57,371 nt of DNA from Ilumatobacter coccineus (GTDB taxonomy: Bacteria; Actinomycetota; Acidimicrobiia; Acidimicrobiales; Ilumatobacteraceae). Location of the stretch: positions 1 through 57,371 of the forward strand of contig PDSL01000019.1 in NCBI GenBank assembly GCA_002748455.1, given 5' to 3'. A program made the translations under genes and the position numbers. Below are positions 41,490 to 51,194 of this stretch, piece by piece; the first letter of the stretch is position 1, and each line of letters begins with the position of its first letter. The notes under the pieces were generated by a model, which made no database searches, was not told the DNA's origin, and saw only the letters and a program-made list of their open reading frames with translations.

Positions 41490-42704
41490 ATGGCCGAATT
41501 CTCGATGGAACTGTCCGACGATCAACTCCAGCTTCAAGAGTGGGTACACGGTTTTGCGGAGGAGGTGATTCGTCCGGTAGCCGAAGAATGGGACGAGCGC
41601 GAAGAGTTCCCCTGGCCAGTGGTCGAAGAGGCTGCCAAGATCGGCCTCTATGGCTGGGAATTTGTCGCTGAAGCGATGATGAACGACCCCACCGGTCTGA
41701 CCTTCCCCGTGGCGATCGAAGAGCTCTTCTGGGGTGATGCTGGCATTGGCCTGTCGATTATGGGTTCTTCGCTGGCTGCCGCTGGGATCGCCGCGAGCGG
41801 TACGCCCGAGCAGGTCATGGAATGGGTGCCCCAGTGTTATGGGACTGCCGACAAGCTCCAGCTCGGCGCCTTTGCAGCCTCAGAGCCCGACGCTGGATCC
41901 GATGTGGCTGGATACCGCACCAGCGCGGTCTATGACGAAAAGACCGATGAATGGGTTCTCAACGGGACCAAGGCGTGGATCACCAATGGCGGTATCGCCG
42001 ACATCCATGTGGTCGTTGGTGTGGTCGATCCCAAGCTGGGTGCCAAGGGCCATGCCAGCTTCGTTGTGCCACCTGGCACCAAGGGTCTCAGCCAGGGCCA
42101 GAAGTATAAGAAGCACGGCATCAAGGCCAGTCACACCGCTGAAGTCGTCCTCGATGATGTGAGGGTGCCCAACCGGATGCTCCTCGGGGGCAAGGACAAG
42201 CTCGATGAGCGTCTCGCTCGGGTGCGTGAAGGTAAGAAGGGCAACGCCCAGGCAGCGATGCAGACCTTTGAAGCCACTCGTCCAGCCGTTGGCGCTCAAG
42301 CCCTTGGGGTTGCCCGGGCAGCGTATGAATATGCGCTCGACTACGCCAAGGAGCGTCACGCCTTCGGACGTCCGATCATCGCCAATCAGGGGATTGCGTT
42401 CATGCTCGCCGACATGGCTACCGAGATTGAGGCCACCCGCTATCTGATCTGGCGGGCTGCCTGGTTGGGCAAGAACGGCAAGTTCAAGAATGCTGAAGGA
42501 TCGATGGCCAAGATGAAAGCTGGGCGGGTTGCCACTTGGGTGACCGAGCGTGCGATCCAGATTCTTGGTGGCTACGGCTACACCCGCGAGTATCCGGTGG
42601 AGCGTTGGCATCGCGATGCCAAGATCCATGACATCTATGAGGGCACCGAGCAGATCCAGCAGTTGGTGATCTCTCGGGCCATTTCAGGACTGCGTATCGA
42701 GTGA
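41490..42704 (+). CDS. Acyl-CoA dehydrogenase
   Basis: FAASEPDAGSDVAGYRT, GTKAWITNGG, RAIQILGGYGYTREYPVERWHRDAKIHDIYEGTEQIQ. Confidence 0.96.
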   Translation: MAEFSMELSDDQLQLQEWVHGFAEEVIRPVAEEWDEREEFPWPVVEEAAKIGLYGWEFVAEAMMNDPTGLTFPVAIEELFWGDAGIGLSIMGSSLAAAGIAASGTPEQVMEWVPQCYGTADKLQLGAFAASEPDAGSDVAGYRTSAVYDEKTDEWVLNGTKAWITNGGIADIHVVVGVVDPKLGAKGHASFVVPPGTKGLSQGQKYKKHGIKASHTAEVVLDDVRVPNRMLLGGKDKLDERLARVREGKKGNAQAAMQTFEATRPAVGAQALGVARAAYEYALDYAKERHAFGRPIIANQGIAFMLADMATEIEATRYLIWRAAWLGKNGKFKNAEGSMAKMKAGRVATWVTERAIQILGGYGYTREYPVERWHRDAKIHDIYEGTEQIQQLVISRAISGLRIE

Positions 42705-42734
42705 TGACCTGAGGCGGACAGACGCCTGAACGCG

Positions 42735-42766
42735 CCAGTGCCCGCGGCCTTGGCCGCGGGCACTGG
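42735..42766. terminator. Bidirectional terminator-like hairpin between convergent genes
   Basis: CCAGTGCCCGCGGCC-TT-GGCCGCGGGCACTGG, 15-bp arms. Confidence 0.75.
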
Positions 42767-42796
42767 TCGTATCTGAGTGGTAAGAAACTGAGGTGA

Positions 42797-43072
42797 TCAG
42801 CGGCCGAGCACGGCCAGGAGATCGGTGGCATCGATGATGAGGTATTCCTTACCGTTGAGGGTGAGCTCGGTGCCGGAGTACTTGGGGAACAAGACGCGCT
42901 CGCCAACCTTGACGGTGATCATCTCGTCATCATCGCCCACCGCGGTGACAACACCCTTTTGCTGCTTCTCGCGAGCGGTGTCGGGAATGACCAGGCCGCT
43001 AGCGGTGGTCGCCTCTTCCTCGAGGATCTCGACGAGGACACGGGAGCCGAGGGGCTGAACAGATTCTGACAT
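42797..43072 (-). CDS. groES: Co-chaperonin GroES
   Basis: VQPLGSRVLVEILEEEATTASGLVIPDTAREKQQKGVVTAVG. Confidence 0.97.
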   Translation of the reverse strand: MSESVQPLGSRVLVEILEEEATTASGLVIPDTAREKQQKGVVTAVGDDDEMITVKVGERVLFPKYSGTELTLNGKEYLIIDATDLLAVLGR

Positions 43073-43150
43073 ATTGGGTGCCTTTCTACAGGTCGAACGA
43101 TCGGCCAGTCAGGCCGGGCAATGTGATGTTGACACAGAAGTATGGCGGGA

Positions 43151-43417
43151 TTAGCCGCTCTTTAGGCCGAGAAGTGCGTTGATCTTTGGTTTGTCGAAGC
43201 CCACGATGGGGCGTCCATTGATCTCCACGACCGGTACGCCCATCTGTCCGGTGCGCCGGACCAGGTCTTTGGCTGCTCGTGGATCGCGGGAAATGTCGAC
43301 CTCTCGGAAGGGAACGTGTTGCTCGCGCAAATAGGCCTTGACCTTGGTACACCACGAACAGGTGGGGGTGGTGAAGACGAGTACTCTCTTCTTGTTGGGG
43401 GTCGTTGGGGCGGGCAT
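43151..43417 (-). CDS. Glutaredoxin/NrdH-like redox protein
   Basis: VFTTPTCSWCTKVKAYLREQHVPFREVDI, GVPVVEINGRPIVGFD. Confidence 0.92.
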   Translation of the reverse strand: MPAPTTPNKKRVLVFTTPTCSWCTKVKAYLREQHVPFREVDISRDPRAAKDLVRRTGQMGVPVVEINGRPIVGFDKPKINALLGLKSG

Positions 43418-43443
43418 GAGTTCCTCCTTGGCAGCCTAGTCTA

Positions 43444-43459
43444 ATACCCCCAGGGGTAT
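43444..43459. promoter_or_regulatory. Putative CsoR/CstR-family-type operator ATACCCC-CA-GGGGTAT
   Basis: 7+2+7 palindrome 27 bp upstream of glutaredoxin start. Confidence 0.55.
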
Positions 43460-43530
43460 CGCCAACCCGGTTGATGTCACCCCTCACCAGACCGCTGGTC
43501 GCGAACTCTCAGGGCCTAAGCTCATGGTCT

Positions 43531-45156
43531 ATGACCAGGTCGTCTGACGCTCTTCATGAGCTCAATGTCATGCTCGGCGCTCTGGAATCGTCACCGGCGA
43601 CCAGGCCTCGAGTTCGAGCGATGGCCAGCGATCTTCGTCGTCTGATCACCCATTCCCTGATTCCTCGCTCGGGCGACCATTCGCGACCAGTGCTCGCGGT
43701 GATCGCTGGATCGACGGGATCGGGCAAGTCAACCATCGTCAACTCGCTGGTCGGTGCAGATATTTCCCCGGTGGGCATCGTCCGCCCCACCACTGCCACC
43801 CCGGTGGTGGTGTGTCATCCTGACGACCTCGATTGGTTCATCACGACCACCGATCCTGACGGACTCTTGCCCGACATGCCCCGATCGATCGGTGCTCAAC
43901 CGGAGTCTGGTCACCTTCACCTGGTCGCATCATCGCGCCTTCCCTCAGGTTTGGCCCTCATCGATGCTCCCGATATCGACTCGGTGGTGACCTCTCACCA
44001 TGAGCTGGCCGGCCAGCTCATCGACAGTGCTGATGTGTGGCTGATCGTGACCACCGCGCATCGCTATGCCGATGCCGCGCCGTGGGTCTATCTTCGTCGA
44101 GCCGGTCAGCGTCGCATCCGGCTGGGTGTGGTGGTCAATCGCCTGCCTGGCGACGGTGGTGACACGATCATCGATCACCTGACAGCCCAATTGGCAACCG
44201 ATGAGGTAGCTGTCGACACCATGGTGACGATCCCCGAACTCCAGCGCCATGTTGGCGGCCATCTCGATTCGTCACTGGTGGCACCGATCGCTGCTTGGTT
44301 GATGACGATCGTCACCGACCGGGCTCACAACAATCGATTCGTCACCGAACGAGCCGCCAAGCTCGATGTCGTCGTCGCCGAGCAGGTCAACGCCCTCGCT
44401 GTCGAACTCGAAGCTCACCACGCCATCGTCGACCACCTTCACACCCTGTCCCATCGCCACTATGACCGAGCCCAACACGAGATGGTGCTGGGTCGTGCGG
44501 TCGAGTGGAACACGGCTCCGCTGGAACGATGGAGCGAGCGAGTGACCGGCATGACCAGCGTGACGAGCCTGAAATCGGGGACCACCCTGATCTCCGACAA
44601 GGTCGGTTCGGTCGCTACTGGACGTCTTGGGCCGACCTCGGCTGCGGTTCGACGTCTCATCCATAACCTTGAGGTCATCGTCCATCACGCTCTCGACACA
44701 GCGTCGGCGAGGACCCTGAAGGCCTGGACCGATCTTGACGACAGCCTTGATGGCCGGGCTGGTGCCGACCTCACGAGATCCGACCTGTCCCGTCAGATCA
44801 TCGCCATCTTGTCCGACTGGGCCGGATCGGTACGCACGATGGTGAAACGAGAACTCGGTGGGATCACCCTGGCCGGTCAGTCCCTGGCGTGGGGTTCGGG
44901 CGATCTCGCTCTGGCGGTCATGCTGGTGACCCTGGCATCGCCAAGATCTAGCACTGGTAGCGCGGTCGTCGGAGCTGCCCATCATGTGGTGGACGCGGTC
45001 TTCGATGATGAGACCACTTCAAGTCTGATCCACCGATCCGAGCGGTCCCTCGATGGACATCTCACCACCCTGTTCGATGCCGAACGATCTCGTCACGATC
45101 GATTGGTCGATCCCGGTTCGGTCTCGCCCGCACGCCTTCGAGAATGGGGACGATGA
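43531..45156 (+). CDS. Dynamin-like/YfjP-type GTPase, first of a pair
   Basis: P-loop GSTGSGKSTIVNSLVG, LIDAPDIDSV, VTTAHRYADAAPW. Confidence 0.8.
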   Translation: MTRSSDALHELNVMLGALESSPATRPRVRAMASDLRRLITHSLIPRSGDHSRPVLAVIAGSTGSGKSTIVNSLVGADISPVGIVRPTTATPVVVCHPDDLDWFITTTDPDGLLPDMPRSIGAQPESGHLHLVASSRLPSGLALIDAPDIDSVVTSHHELAGQLIDSADVWLIVTTAHRYADAAPWVYLRRAGQRRIRLGVVVNRLPGDGGDTIIDHLTAQLATDEVAVDTMVTIPELQRHVGGHLDSSLVAPIAAWLMTIVTDRAHNNRFVTERAAKLDVVVAEQVNALAVELEAHHAIVDHLHTLSHRHYDRAQHEMVLGRAVEWNTAPLERWSERVTGMTSVTSLKSGTTLISDKVGSVATGRLGPTSAAVRRLIHNLEVIVHHALDTASARTLKAWTDLDDSLDGRAGADLTRSDLSRQIIAILSDWAGSVRTMVKRELGGITLAGQSLAWGSGDLALAVMLVTLASPRSSTGSAVVGAAHHVVDAVFDDETTSSLIHRSERSLDGHLTTLFDAERSRHDRLVDPGSVSPARLREWGR

Positions 45157-46769
45157 TCATGACAGCCTGGTCGATACACGAGCTCAGCGATCGTCTCGAC
45201 GCCCTCGATCGGGCGTTGGACGACGCCGCACCCCTGCTGGCCAACACCGAGATCGAACCTCAGGTGTCGGCCACTCAAGCGGTGATCGAGTCGGCCCGTC
45301 ATCGTCTGGCTCATGGTTCGGCCCATACGGTCATCGCTCTGGTCGGGTCGAGCGGATCGGGCACCTCCTCGGTCTTCAATGCCCTGGTGGGTGCACCGGT
45401 GTCAGCGGTGGGGATGCGGCGTCCTACCACCGCAGTACCCCATGCCGCGGTCTTTAGCTGTCAAGGCGATGACACCGCTGATCAGCTCCTCGACTGGATC
45501 GGGATCGATCGTCGCGTGCCGGTCACCGATGATGGCCTTGATGGTCTGGTTCTGATCGATCTCCCGGCGATCGATTCGATCGACGATGCTCATCGGGATG
45601 AAGCTGACCGGATCATCGGCCTGGTCGATGCGGTGGTGGTGGTGATCGATGCTCAGACCTATGCCGATGAGGTCGTTCATCGCGACTATGTCCGGCCGCT
45701 GGTGGGGCGGATACCGATGATGGGATGGGTCCTCAACAAGATCGACTTGGTCTCGGCCCACACCGTCGATGAGATCGCCAGCTTCTTGCTCGATCTTCGT
45801 CATCACCTGACCGATGATGGGGTTGATGATCCGATCGTGGTACCGGTCTCGATGGCCCGGGGTCATGGTCGCGGTGAGCTCCGACAGCTGGTGACCTCGA
45901 TCGTCGCCCACGATCGCGCTGCCACCGATCGGGTGGCAGCAACGCTGAGCGCGGCAGCGGCCGAGCTGGCGGCATCCATCGGTGAGATCAAGGAGATCCC
46001 GTGGCCACAACGACGGCGGTTGGCCAACCGGTTGGCTCACGGTGTGGGGGTTGACGATGCTGCCGATCAGGTCGCTGAGCAGTATCGGCTGACTGCCCGA
46101 TCCGAGATCGATCGAACCCCACTTCGATGGCTTCGCCGCTCATCATCTCTGCCGATCCAGCGCTCGCCGATGGTGGTCTCAGATGTGGAGATCACCCGCC
46201 AGCTTCATCATCTTGCCGATGCAACACCAACCACCGGTCCGTGGCGGCCAGCGGTTCGCCACACGATTATCGAGAGTCGTCGGTCGCTTCGCGATGCGAT
46301 CTCATCGATCGTGTCCCATCGGCCTCAGATCACCGCCCGTCAGTGGTGGACAACCTTGGCATCGATCCAGGCTGGTGCTGGTGCTGTCGGGATGGTCGGC
46401 GCGGTCTGGCTGGTGATCGCTGGTCTCTTGTCATTGGTCTCGGTCGACACCGAGTCGATCCTGGTTCCCACACCGGGGTGGGAGTCGGTGCCCGCTGGGG
46501 TGACGATGGCGGTCGGCGGTCTAGGTGTGGCCGTGGTGGTGGCGTTGATCGGCGCCGTGTTGGCCGCCATCGCTGCTGGCCAATACGCCCAGCGGTGGCG
46601 ACAAGGTGTGGTCGACCAGATCACCACCGCCATCGATGAGACCGTGGTCGTCAACCTTGAGGAAGTGATCGCCGTTCATTCCCGGTGCAGTGAGGCCGTG
46701 GAGGATGCTCAGCGAGGGCCGTTGTCGGGTATCAGCCCAGCAACACCGTCTGACTACGATCGCCGGTGA
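45153..46769 (+). CDS. Dynamin-like/YfjP-type GTPase, second of a pair, with P-loop Lys replaced
   Basis: GSSGSGTSSVFNALVGAPVS, LIDLPAIDSID, LNKIDLV, two C-terminal TM helices; ATGA overlap with first. Confidence 0.8.
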   Translation: MIMTAWSIHELSDRLDALDRALDDAAPLLANTEIEPQVSATQAVIESARHRLAHGSAHTVIALVGSSGSGTSSVFNALVGAPVSAVGMRRPTTAVPHAAVFSCQGDDTADQLLDWIGIDRRVPVTDDGLDGLVLIDLPAIDSIDDAHRDEADRIIGLVDAVVVVIDAQTYADEVVHRDYVRPLVGRIPMMGWVLNKIDLVSAHTVDEIASFLLDLRHHLTDDGVDDPIVVPVSMARGHGRGELRQLVTSIVAHDRAATDRVAATLSAAAAELAASIGEIKEIPWPQRRRLANRLAHGVGVDDAADQVAEQYRLTARSEIDRTPLRWLRRSSSLPIQRSPMVVSDVEITRQLHHLADATPTTGPWRPAVRHTIIESRRSLRDAISSIVSHRPQITARQWWTTLASIQAGAGAVGMVGAVWLVIAGLLSLVSVDTESILVPTPGWESVPAGVTMAVGGLGVAVVVALIGAVLAAIAAGQYAQRWRQGVVDQITTAIDETVVVNLEEVIAVHSRCSEAVEDAQRGPLSGISPATPSDYDRR

Positions 46770-47926
46770 TGCACCTCACATCATCGAACACTCCGAAGCG
46801 AACCATGATCGGGCTTGCAGCCCTCATCCTCGTGGTGGGGGCCATGGTGGTGATCTCCCTCATCCGTGAGGGCCAGCGATCTCAGTCGGTATCACCCAAA
46901 TCATCAACCACGATGGTGGCCCGGTCCGAGTCAACCCCGCCGACCAGCTCGGTGGCGCCGACCACCCTGGCGCCGACCACCACCCTTGGGCCCTTGGGCA
47001 GTGGGGAACCGGTCACCATCGTGTTCGCTGGAGACAGTCACTTCGAATCCCATCTGAGAACCAAGCTCGACAATGATCCCACCGGGATGCTCAATCCGCT
47101 GCTTCCCCTCTTTGCGGGTGCTGATCTGACGGTGCTCAATCTCGAAACAGCGATCACCGAGGGCGGAACTGCAGCGCCCAAGACCTATACCTTCCGGGCA
47201 CCACCGAGTGCCTTTGATGCCTTGGCCGCGGCGGGGGTCGATGTGGTGTCGATGGCCAACAACCACGGGATGGACTATGGCCCCGAAGGATTCGCCGATT
47301 CGTTGGCTGCTGCCGAGCGTGCTGGATTCCCGGTCATCGGGGTCGGCAACACGATCGATGAGGCCTTCGCTCCCTACCTGACCACGATCCGGGGCCAGAC
47401 GATCGCCGTGATCTCGGCTACCCAGGTGTTGGACGACAGCCTGGCATCCCAATGGACGGCTACCGCTGACCAACCCGGCTTAGCTTCGGCTAAGGATGTC
47501 GACCGTTTGGTGCGGGCGGTGACCGACATTCGGGACGACGCCAACACGGTGGTGGTGTTCTTGCATTGGGGGCGCGAACGCGAGATCTGTCCGATCGAGC
47601 GGCAAACCGATCTGGCTCGCCGCCTCGTTGATGCTGGAGCTGACATCGTGGTTGGCGGTCATGCCCATCGACTCCAAGGCGCTGGACGCATGGATGATGC
47701 ACTGGTTGCCTATGGGCTGGGCAATTTCATCTGGTACAACGAGCGGGGCGAGGGTTCGAAGAGTGGGGCTCTGGCGGTCACCGTTACCGGACGTCGGATC
47801 GATGCCTATGAGTGGCGGCCAGCTCGGATCAGCGGGGGCATTCCCCGCCCTCTCGAAGGTCAAGAGCGTGAGGCTGCCCTAGCTGAATGGAACGGGCTGC
47901 GAGATTGCACCGGCCTGAGCGAATAG
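46766..47926 (+). CDS. CapA-family protein (poly-gamma-glutamate synthesis-like metallophosphatase)
   Basis: TIVFAGDSHFESHL, LNLETAITEG, VDVVSMANNHGMDYG, HWGRE, GGHAHRLQG. Confidence 0.92.
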   Translation: MMHLTSSNTPKRTMIGLAALILVVGAMVVISLIREGQRSQSVSPKSSTTMVARSESTPPTSSVAPTTLAPTTTLGPLGSGEPVTIVFAGDSHFESHLRTKLDNDPTGMLNPLLPLFAGADLTVLNLETAITEGGTAAPKTYTFRAPPSAFDALAAAGVDVVSMANNHGMDYGPEGFADSLAAAERAGFPVIGVGNTIDEAFAPYLTTIRGQTIAVISATQVLDDSLASQWTATADQPGLASAKDVDRLVRAVTDIRDDANTVVVFLHWGREREICPIERQTDLARRLVDAGADIVVGGHAHRLQGAGRMDDALVAYGLGNFIWYNERGEGSKSGALAVTVTGRRIDAYEWRPARISGGIPRPLEGQEREAALAEWNGLRDCTGLSE

Positions 47927-47929
47927 GTC

Positions 47930-48190
47930 CTACCGCGAGTTGCGGCGCGTCACCCAAGAATGGACACCCCAGCCCTTGGAGGACAAGGGACGTGGGGTGG
48001 GACCATCATCAGCACGGCGCTGATCATCGCTCGGGGGCTCGGCCCGTCGATTGGCCCACGACACAGCGATCGCCCCGCCGGTGGCATAGAGCGCAGTCAA
48101 GATGATCACCACTCCCAAAGGCAAGACCACAAGACTGGCGATCAAGGCGATGGCGAGGGCCACCACCACGATCACTGCCAACCTTCGCAT
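47930..48190 (-). CDS. Small membrane protein
   Basis: Two hydrophobic segments; 86 aa. Confidence 0.6.
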   Translation of the reverse strand: MRRLAVIVVVALAIALIASLVVLPLGVVIILTALYATGGAIAVSWANRRAEPPSDDQRRADDGPTPRPLSSKGWGVHSWVTRRNSR

Positions 48191-48232
48191 AGGCGCCAGG
48201 GTAGCGTTATCGATTCACGACTGATCGAGGGG

Positions 48233-48640
48233 GTGACGGTGGCGAATTGGTGGGTGATCGACGGCAACAATGTCTATGGATCTCGACCCGATGGTTGGTG
48301 GAATGATCGGCATCGAGCTGCAGCCCGACTGGCCCAACGGGTAGCTGAATGGTGCCGCACCCACGATGATTCGGTGACCCTGGTATTCGACGCCCCGATC
48401 GATGACACCACCTTGAGCATCGCCGGTGGCAATCTCACCATCATCGAAGCGCCGCGTCGGGGACGTAACGCTGCCGATGATCACATCGTCACCTTGGTCG
48501 GTGATCGCTTGGCCGAGATCGAGCTCGATATCGATGATCCCATCTCGGTGGTCACCAACGACCGAGGCCTCCAGGATCGGCTTCCACCAGGGATCAGGAT
48601 TGAGGGTGTGGGTCGGTTCCGGTGTCGGATTGGGTACTAG
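48233..48640 (+). CDS. NYN-domain/YacP-like putative RNA-binding nuclease
   Basis: NWWVIDGNNVYGSRPDGWWNDR, VTLVFDAP, ISVVTNDRGLQDRL. Confidence 0.8.
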   Translation: MTVANWWVIDGNNVYGSRPDGWWNDRHRAAARLAQRVAEWCRTHDDSVTLVFDAPIDDTTLSIAGGNLTIIEAPRRGRNAADDHIVTLVGDRLAEIELDIDDPISVVTNDRGLQDRLPPGIRIEGVGRFRCRIGY

Positions 48641-48709
48641 CTGGCGCTGATCAAGCCAGATTGTCCACGTGTCGATCGGGCATCACTCGCCGCGATCCGG
48701 CGGTGGTCA

Positions 48710-49351
48710 TCAGTCGGGAACGACCGTCTCGGGATGGCGGCGCTGATAGAGATGACGCACGATCTCGATCACCACGGTGGCGGTGAGGGCGATCCCAAAG
48801 GCGGTCAGGAAGGCCTTGGTGTGGTCATCGGCGAAGGCCTTGCCTCCGATATAGCCCAACAAGGCCGAATAGGTGGCCCAGATCACGGTGGCGATCGCGA
48901 TCCAGGTCACAAACCACCGCCGCGGTTGGTGGGTCACCCCTGACGAGATCGTGAGCAGGGTGCGCCCTCCGGGGATGAACCGAGCGGTGATCAAGAGGGG
49001 GCCACCACGCTGGCGGATCTGGCGCTCAGCCCATTGGAGTCGGCGCTTGAATGCGGGCTTTCTCTCGGCTCGCCGCTCAAGCTTGGCCGACAGGAAATAG
49101 CCGATCGTGTAGGCCATATTGTCGCCTACGAAGGCCCCGCTCGCCCCAGCGGCGATGACGACCAGGAGGGGGTAGTGGCCTTGGCCGGCGGCTACGCCAC
49201 CGATGATCACCATCGTTTCGCCGGGAACGACCGGGAAGACCGAGTCGAGCAAGGCGATCACAAACACGATCAGGAGGAACCACCACTGGGATGAGAATGA
49301 GTTCAACCAGTCGGTCGCATCGGTGATCACGCTGGCACACATGAACGACAT
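48710..49351 (-). CDS. DedA-family membrane protein
   Basis: DSVFPVVPGETMVIIGG, GAFVGDNMAYTIGYFL, ARFIPGGRTLLTISSGV. Confidence 0.93.
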   Translation of the reverse strand: MSFMCASVITDATDWLNSFSSQWWFLLIVFVIALLDSVFPVVPGETMVIIGGVAAGQGHYPLLVVIAAGASGAFVGDNMAYTIGYFLSAKLERRAERKPAFKRRLQWAERQIRQRGGPLLITARFIPGGRTLLTISSGVTHQPRRWFVTWIAIATVIWATYSALLGYIGGKAFADDHTKAFLTAFGIALTATVVIEIVRHLYQRRHPETVVPD

Positions 49352-49387
49352 CGCGTTGACGCTATCAGTCGAGGGTGATCGAACGTC

Positions 49388-49708
49388 TTATCTGCCGACC
49401 AGGTGACCCACGGTTGCTGCGCTCAGGCAGACGGCGACCGTAAGCCCGACGATCAGCCAGCGTTGGCGGCGATAATTCACTTCAGCGTCGAGCATGAAGG
49501 TGCCGAAGGTGGTCAGCGCTCCACAGAACCCGGTACCGACCACCCACACCAGATCGTTGGATGGCTCGATCGCTAAGAGCCAGCCCACGATCAGCGAACC
49601 CAACGTGTTGGGCACCAGGGTGCCGTACCATCCCCAACCCCATCGGCTAATCGTGTATCGGGTCATTCCACCGAGGGCGGCGGCCAGACTAAACCAGAGG
49701 GCCATCAT
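49388..49708 (-). CDS. crcB: Fluoride channel CrcB/Fluc
   Basis: AALGGMTRYTISR, TLVPNTLGSLIVGWLL, GTGFCGALTTFGTFMLD. Confidence 0.92.
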   Translation of the reverse strand: MMALWFSLAAALGGMTRYTISRWGWGWYGTLVPNTLGSLIVGWLLAIEPSNDLVWVVGTGFCGALTTFGTFMLDAEVNYRRQRWLIVGLTVAVCLSAATVGHLVGR

Positions 49709-50100
49709 CGGTTGTTCCTCACCAGCGATGAACCGACCTCGACAGCGAGCAACCCCCCACCGAGGGTGATCACCAGATAGACGATCCCGATCAGGGGACG
49801 ATCGGCGCTTATGAGATAGCGGGTTTCTTCGGCCAGGGTAGAGGCGGTGGTGAACCCGCCGAGTACCCCGGTCACCAGGAGATTCCACAGCGCTGATCCG
49901 GCCACCAGACGGCGGGCAGCCAGCCCGATGATGGCCGCTCCAACCAGGTTGACGATCAGGGTGGGCCACGGGATCGAGGCCCCATCCCAGCCGATGAGTT
50001 GGCCGATGGTCCAACGACCCCATGCTCCGATTGCCGCGCCAATGCCCGCGAGGACCCAGGGGCCAATCGCCCTCAGTCGACGGTATTGGGATGCATCCAT
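49705..50100 (-). CDS. crcB: Fluoride channel CrcB/Fluc
   Basis: GAAIGAWGRWTIGQ, TLIVNLVGAAIIGLAA, GVLGGFTTASTLAEET; overlaps the other crcB by 4 bp. Confidence 0.9.
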   Translation of the reverse strand: MDASQYRRLRAIGPWVLAGIGAAIGAWGRWTIGQLIGWDGASIPWPTLIVNLVGAAIIGLAARRLVAGSALWNLLVTGVLGGFTTASTLAEETRYLISADRPLIGIVYLVITLGGGLLAVEVGSSLVRNNR

Positions 50101-50266
50101 CGACCCAAGATCGCACATGGGCACCGAGGAAGGGGGGATCATTCCGATTGTCTGGTCAGCTGTGGTCGATGGTGGTGTCGGTCACGAGTGGGCCCTTCGG
50201 CCCTGGTCACCGTGGTCGTGGAAGTGGACGATGAGGGTGGGAACACCCTCACAAAGGAGTCGGACC

Positions 50267-51127
50267 ATGACCGACCAGCGCACCGTCGTCATCGGGGTCG
50301 ACGACAGCGACGAGTCTCGGCTTGCACTCGAGTGGGCCCGATCGTCATCATCGCCGACCGACCGATTGATCGTCCTCCACGCCTGGGATCTGCCGGTGGT
50401 CACCGGCTATGACATGATCGCCACCGTCAATTCCGACGAGATCGAGGAAGCCGCGTGTCGAGGACTGAATGCCTTGATCGAACCGATCCACGACGACCGG
50501 ATCGACACGGTGATCCGTCAGGGCCATGCTGGCCAAGCCCTTGTTGAGCTCGCCGACAAGGTGGATGCCGACATGGTGGTCGTCGGCCACCGGGGCAGGA
50601 GCCGGGTGGCGCTCATGTTGGGATCGGTGGCCAATTATGTGCTCCACCACACCACCCGCCCGGTGGTCGTGGTCCGCGGCGGCCGGGCTATTCCACCTCG
50701 CCGGGTGGTCGTTGGAGTCGACGATCACGACATCGACGCGACCCATGACAATGAATCGGTCAGGGCGGTGCGCTGTGCTGCATCGATACCGGGTATCGAC
50801 ACGCTCTATGTCACCCATTCATGGTTCTTGCCCGCCCTGGCGGTCGGTGCGTTGACCACAGCGATCGAGACCGATTCGATGGACCGAGCCGCCTATGAGG
50901 TCATCGATCGGGTCCTCGAAGCAGCTGGGCCATTGCCTGCCGACGTCACCGTGGTGCGTGACGCGGTGAGGGGGACCCCCGGATTCGCCCTCATCGAGGC
51001 TTCCCGAAACGCCGACTTGGTGGTGGTGGGATCGCGGGGTCGAGGGGGCTTCGTCGGCCTCTTACTCGGCTCAACCAGCGCTGAGGTCGCTGCCCACAGC
51101 CACGCTCCGGTCTTGGTCGTCCGCTAG
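50267..51127 (+). CDS. Tandem universal stress protein (two USP domains)
   Basis: VVIGVDDSDESRLALEWA, VVVGHRGRSRVALMLGSVANYVLHHTTRPVVVVR, repeated in second half. Confidence 0.95.
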   Translation: MTDQRTVVIGVDDSDESRLALEWARSSSSPTDRLIVLHAWDLPVVTGYDMIATVNSDEIEEAACRGLNALIEPIHDDRIDTVIRQGHAGQALVELADKVDADMVVVGHRGRSRVALMLGSVANYVLHHTTRPVVVVRGGRAIPPRRVVVGVDDHDIDATHDNESVRAVRCAASIPGIDTLYVTHSWFLPALAVGALTTAIETDSMDRAAYEVIDRVLEAAGPLPADVTVVRDAVRGTPGFALIEASRNADLVVVGSRGRGGFVGLLLGSTSAEVAAHSHAPVLVVR

Positions 51128-51194
51128 CTCACCAGGTGGTCCCCGCGTGTGGGGCGCGGGTTCAGCGACGCCAGCGGCGACTATGGTCGACCAC

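Noticed and set aside
43073-43150. CIRCE (HrcA) element upstream of groES
   Set aside because: Looked for TTAGCACTC-N9-GAGTGCTAA; not present
50101-50260. Fluoride riboswitch upstream of the crcB pair
   Set aside because: No recognisable crcB-motif consensus on the minus strand by eye; cmsearch would be decisive
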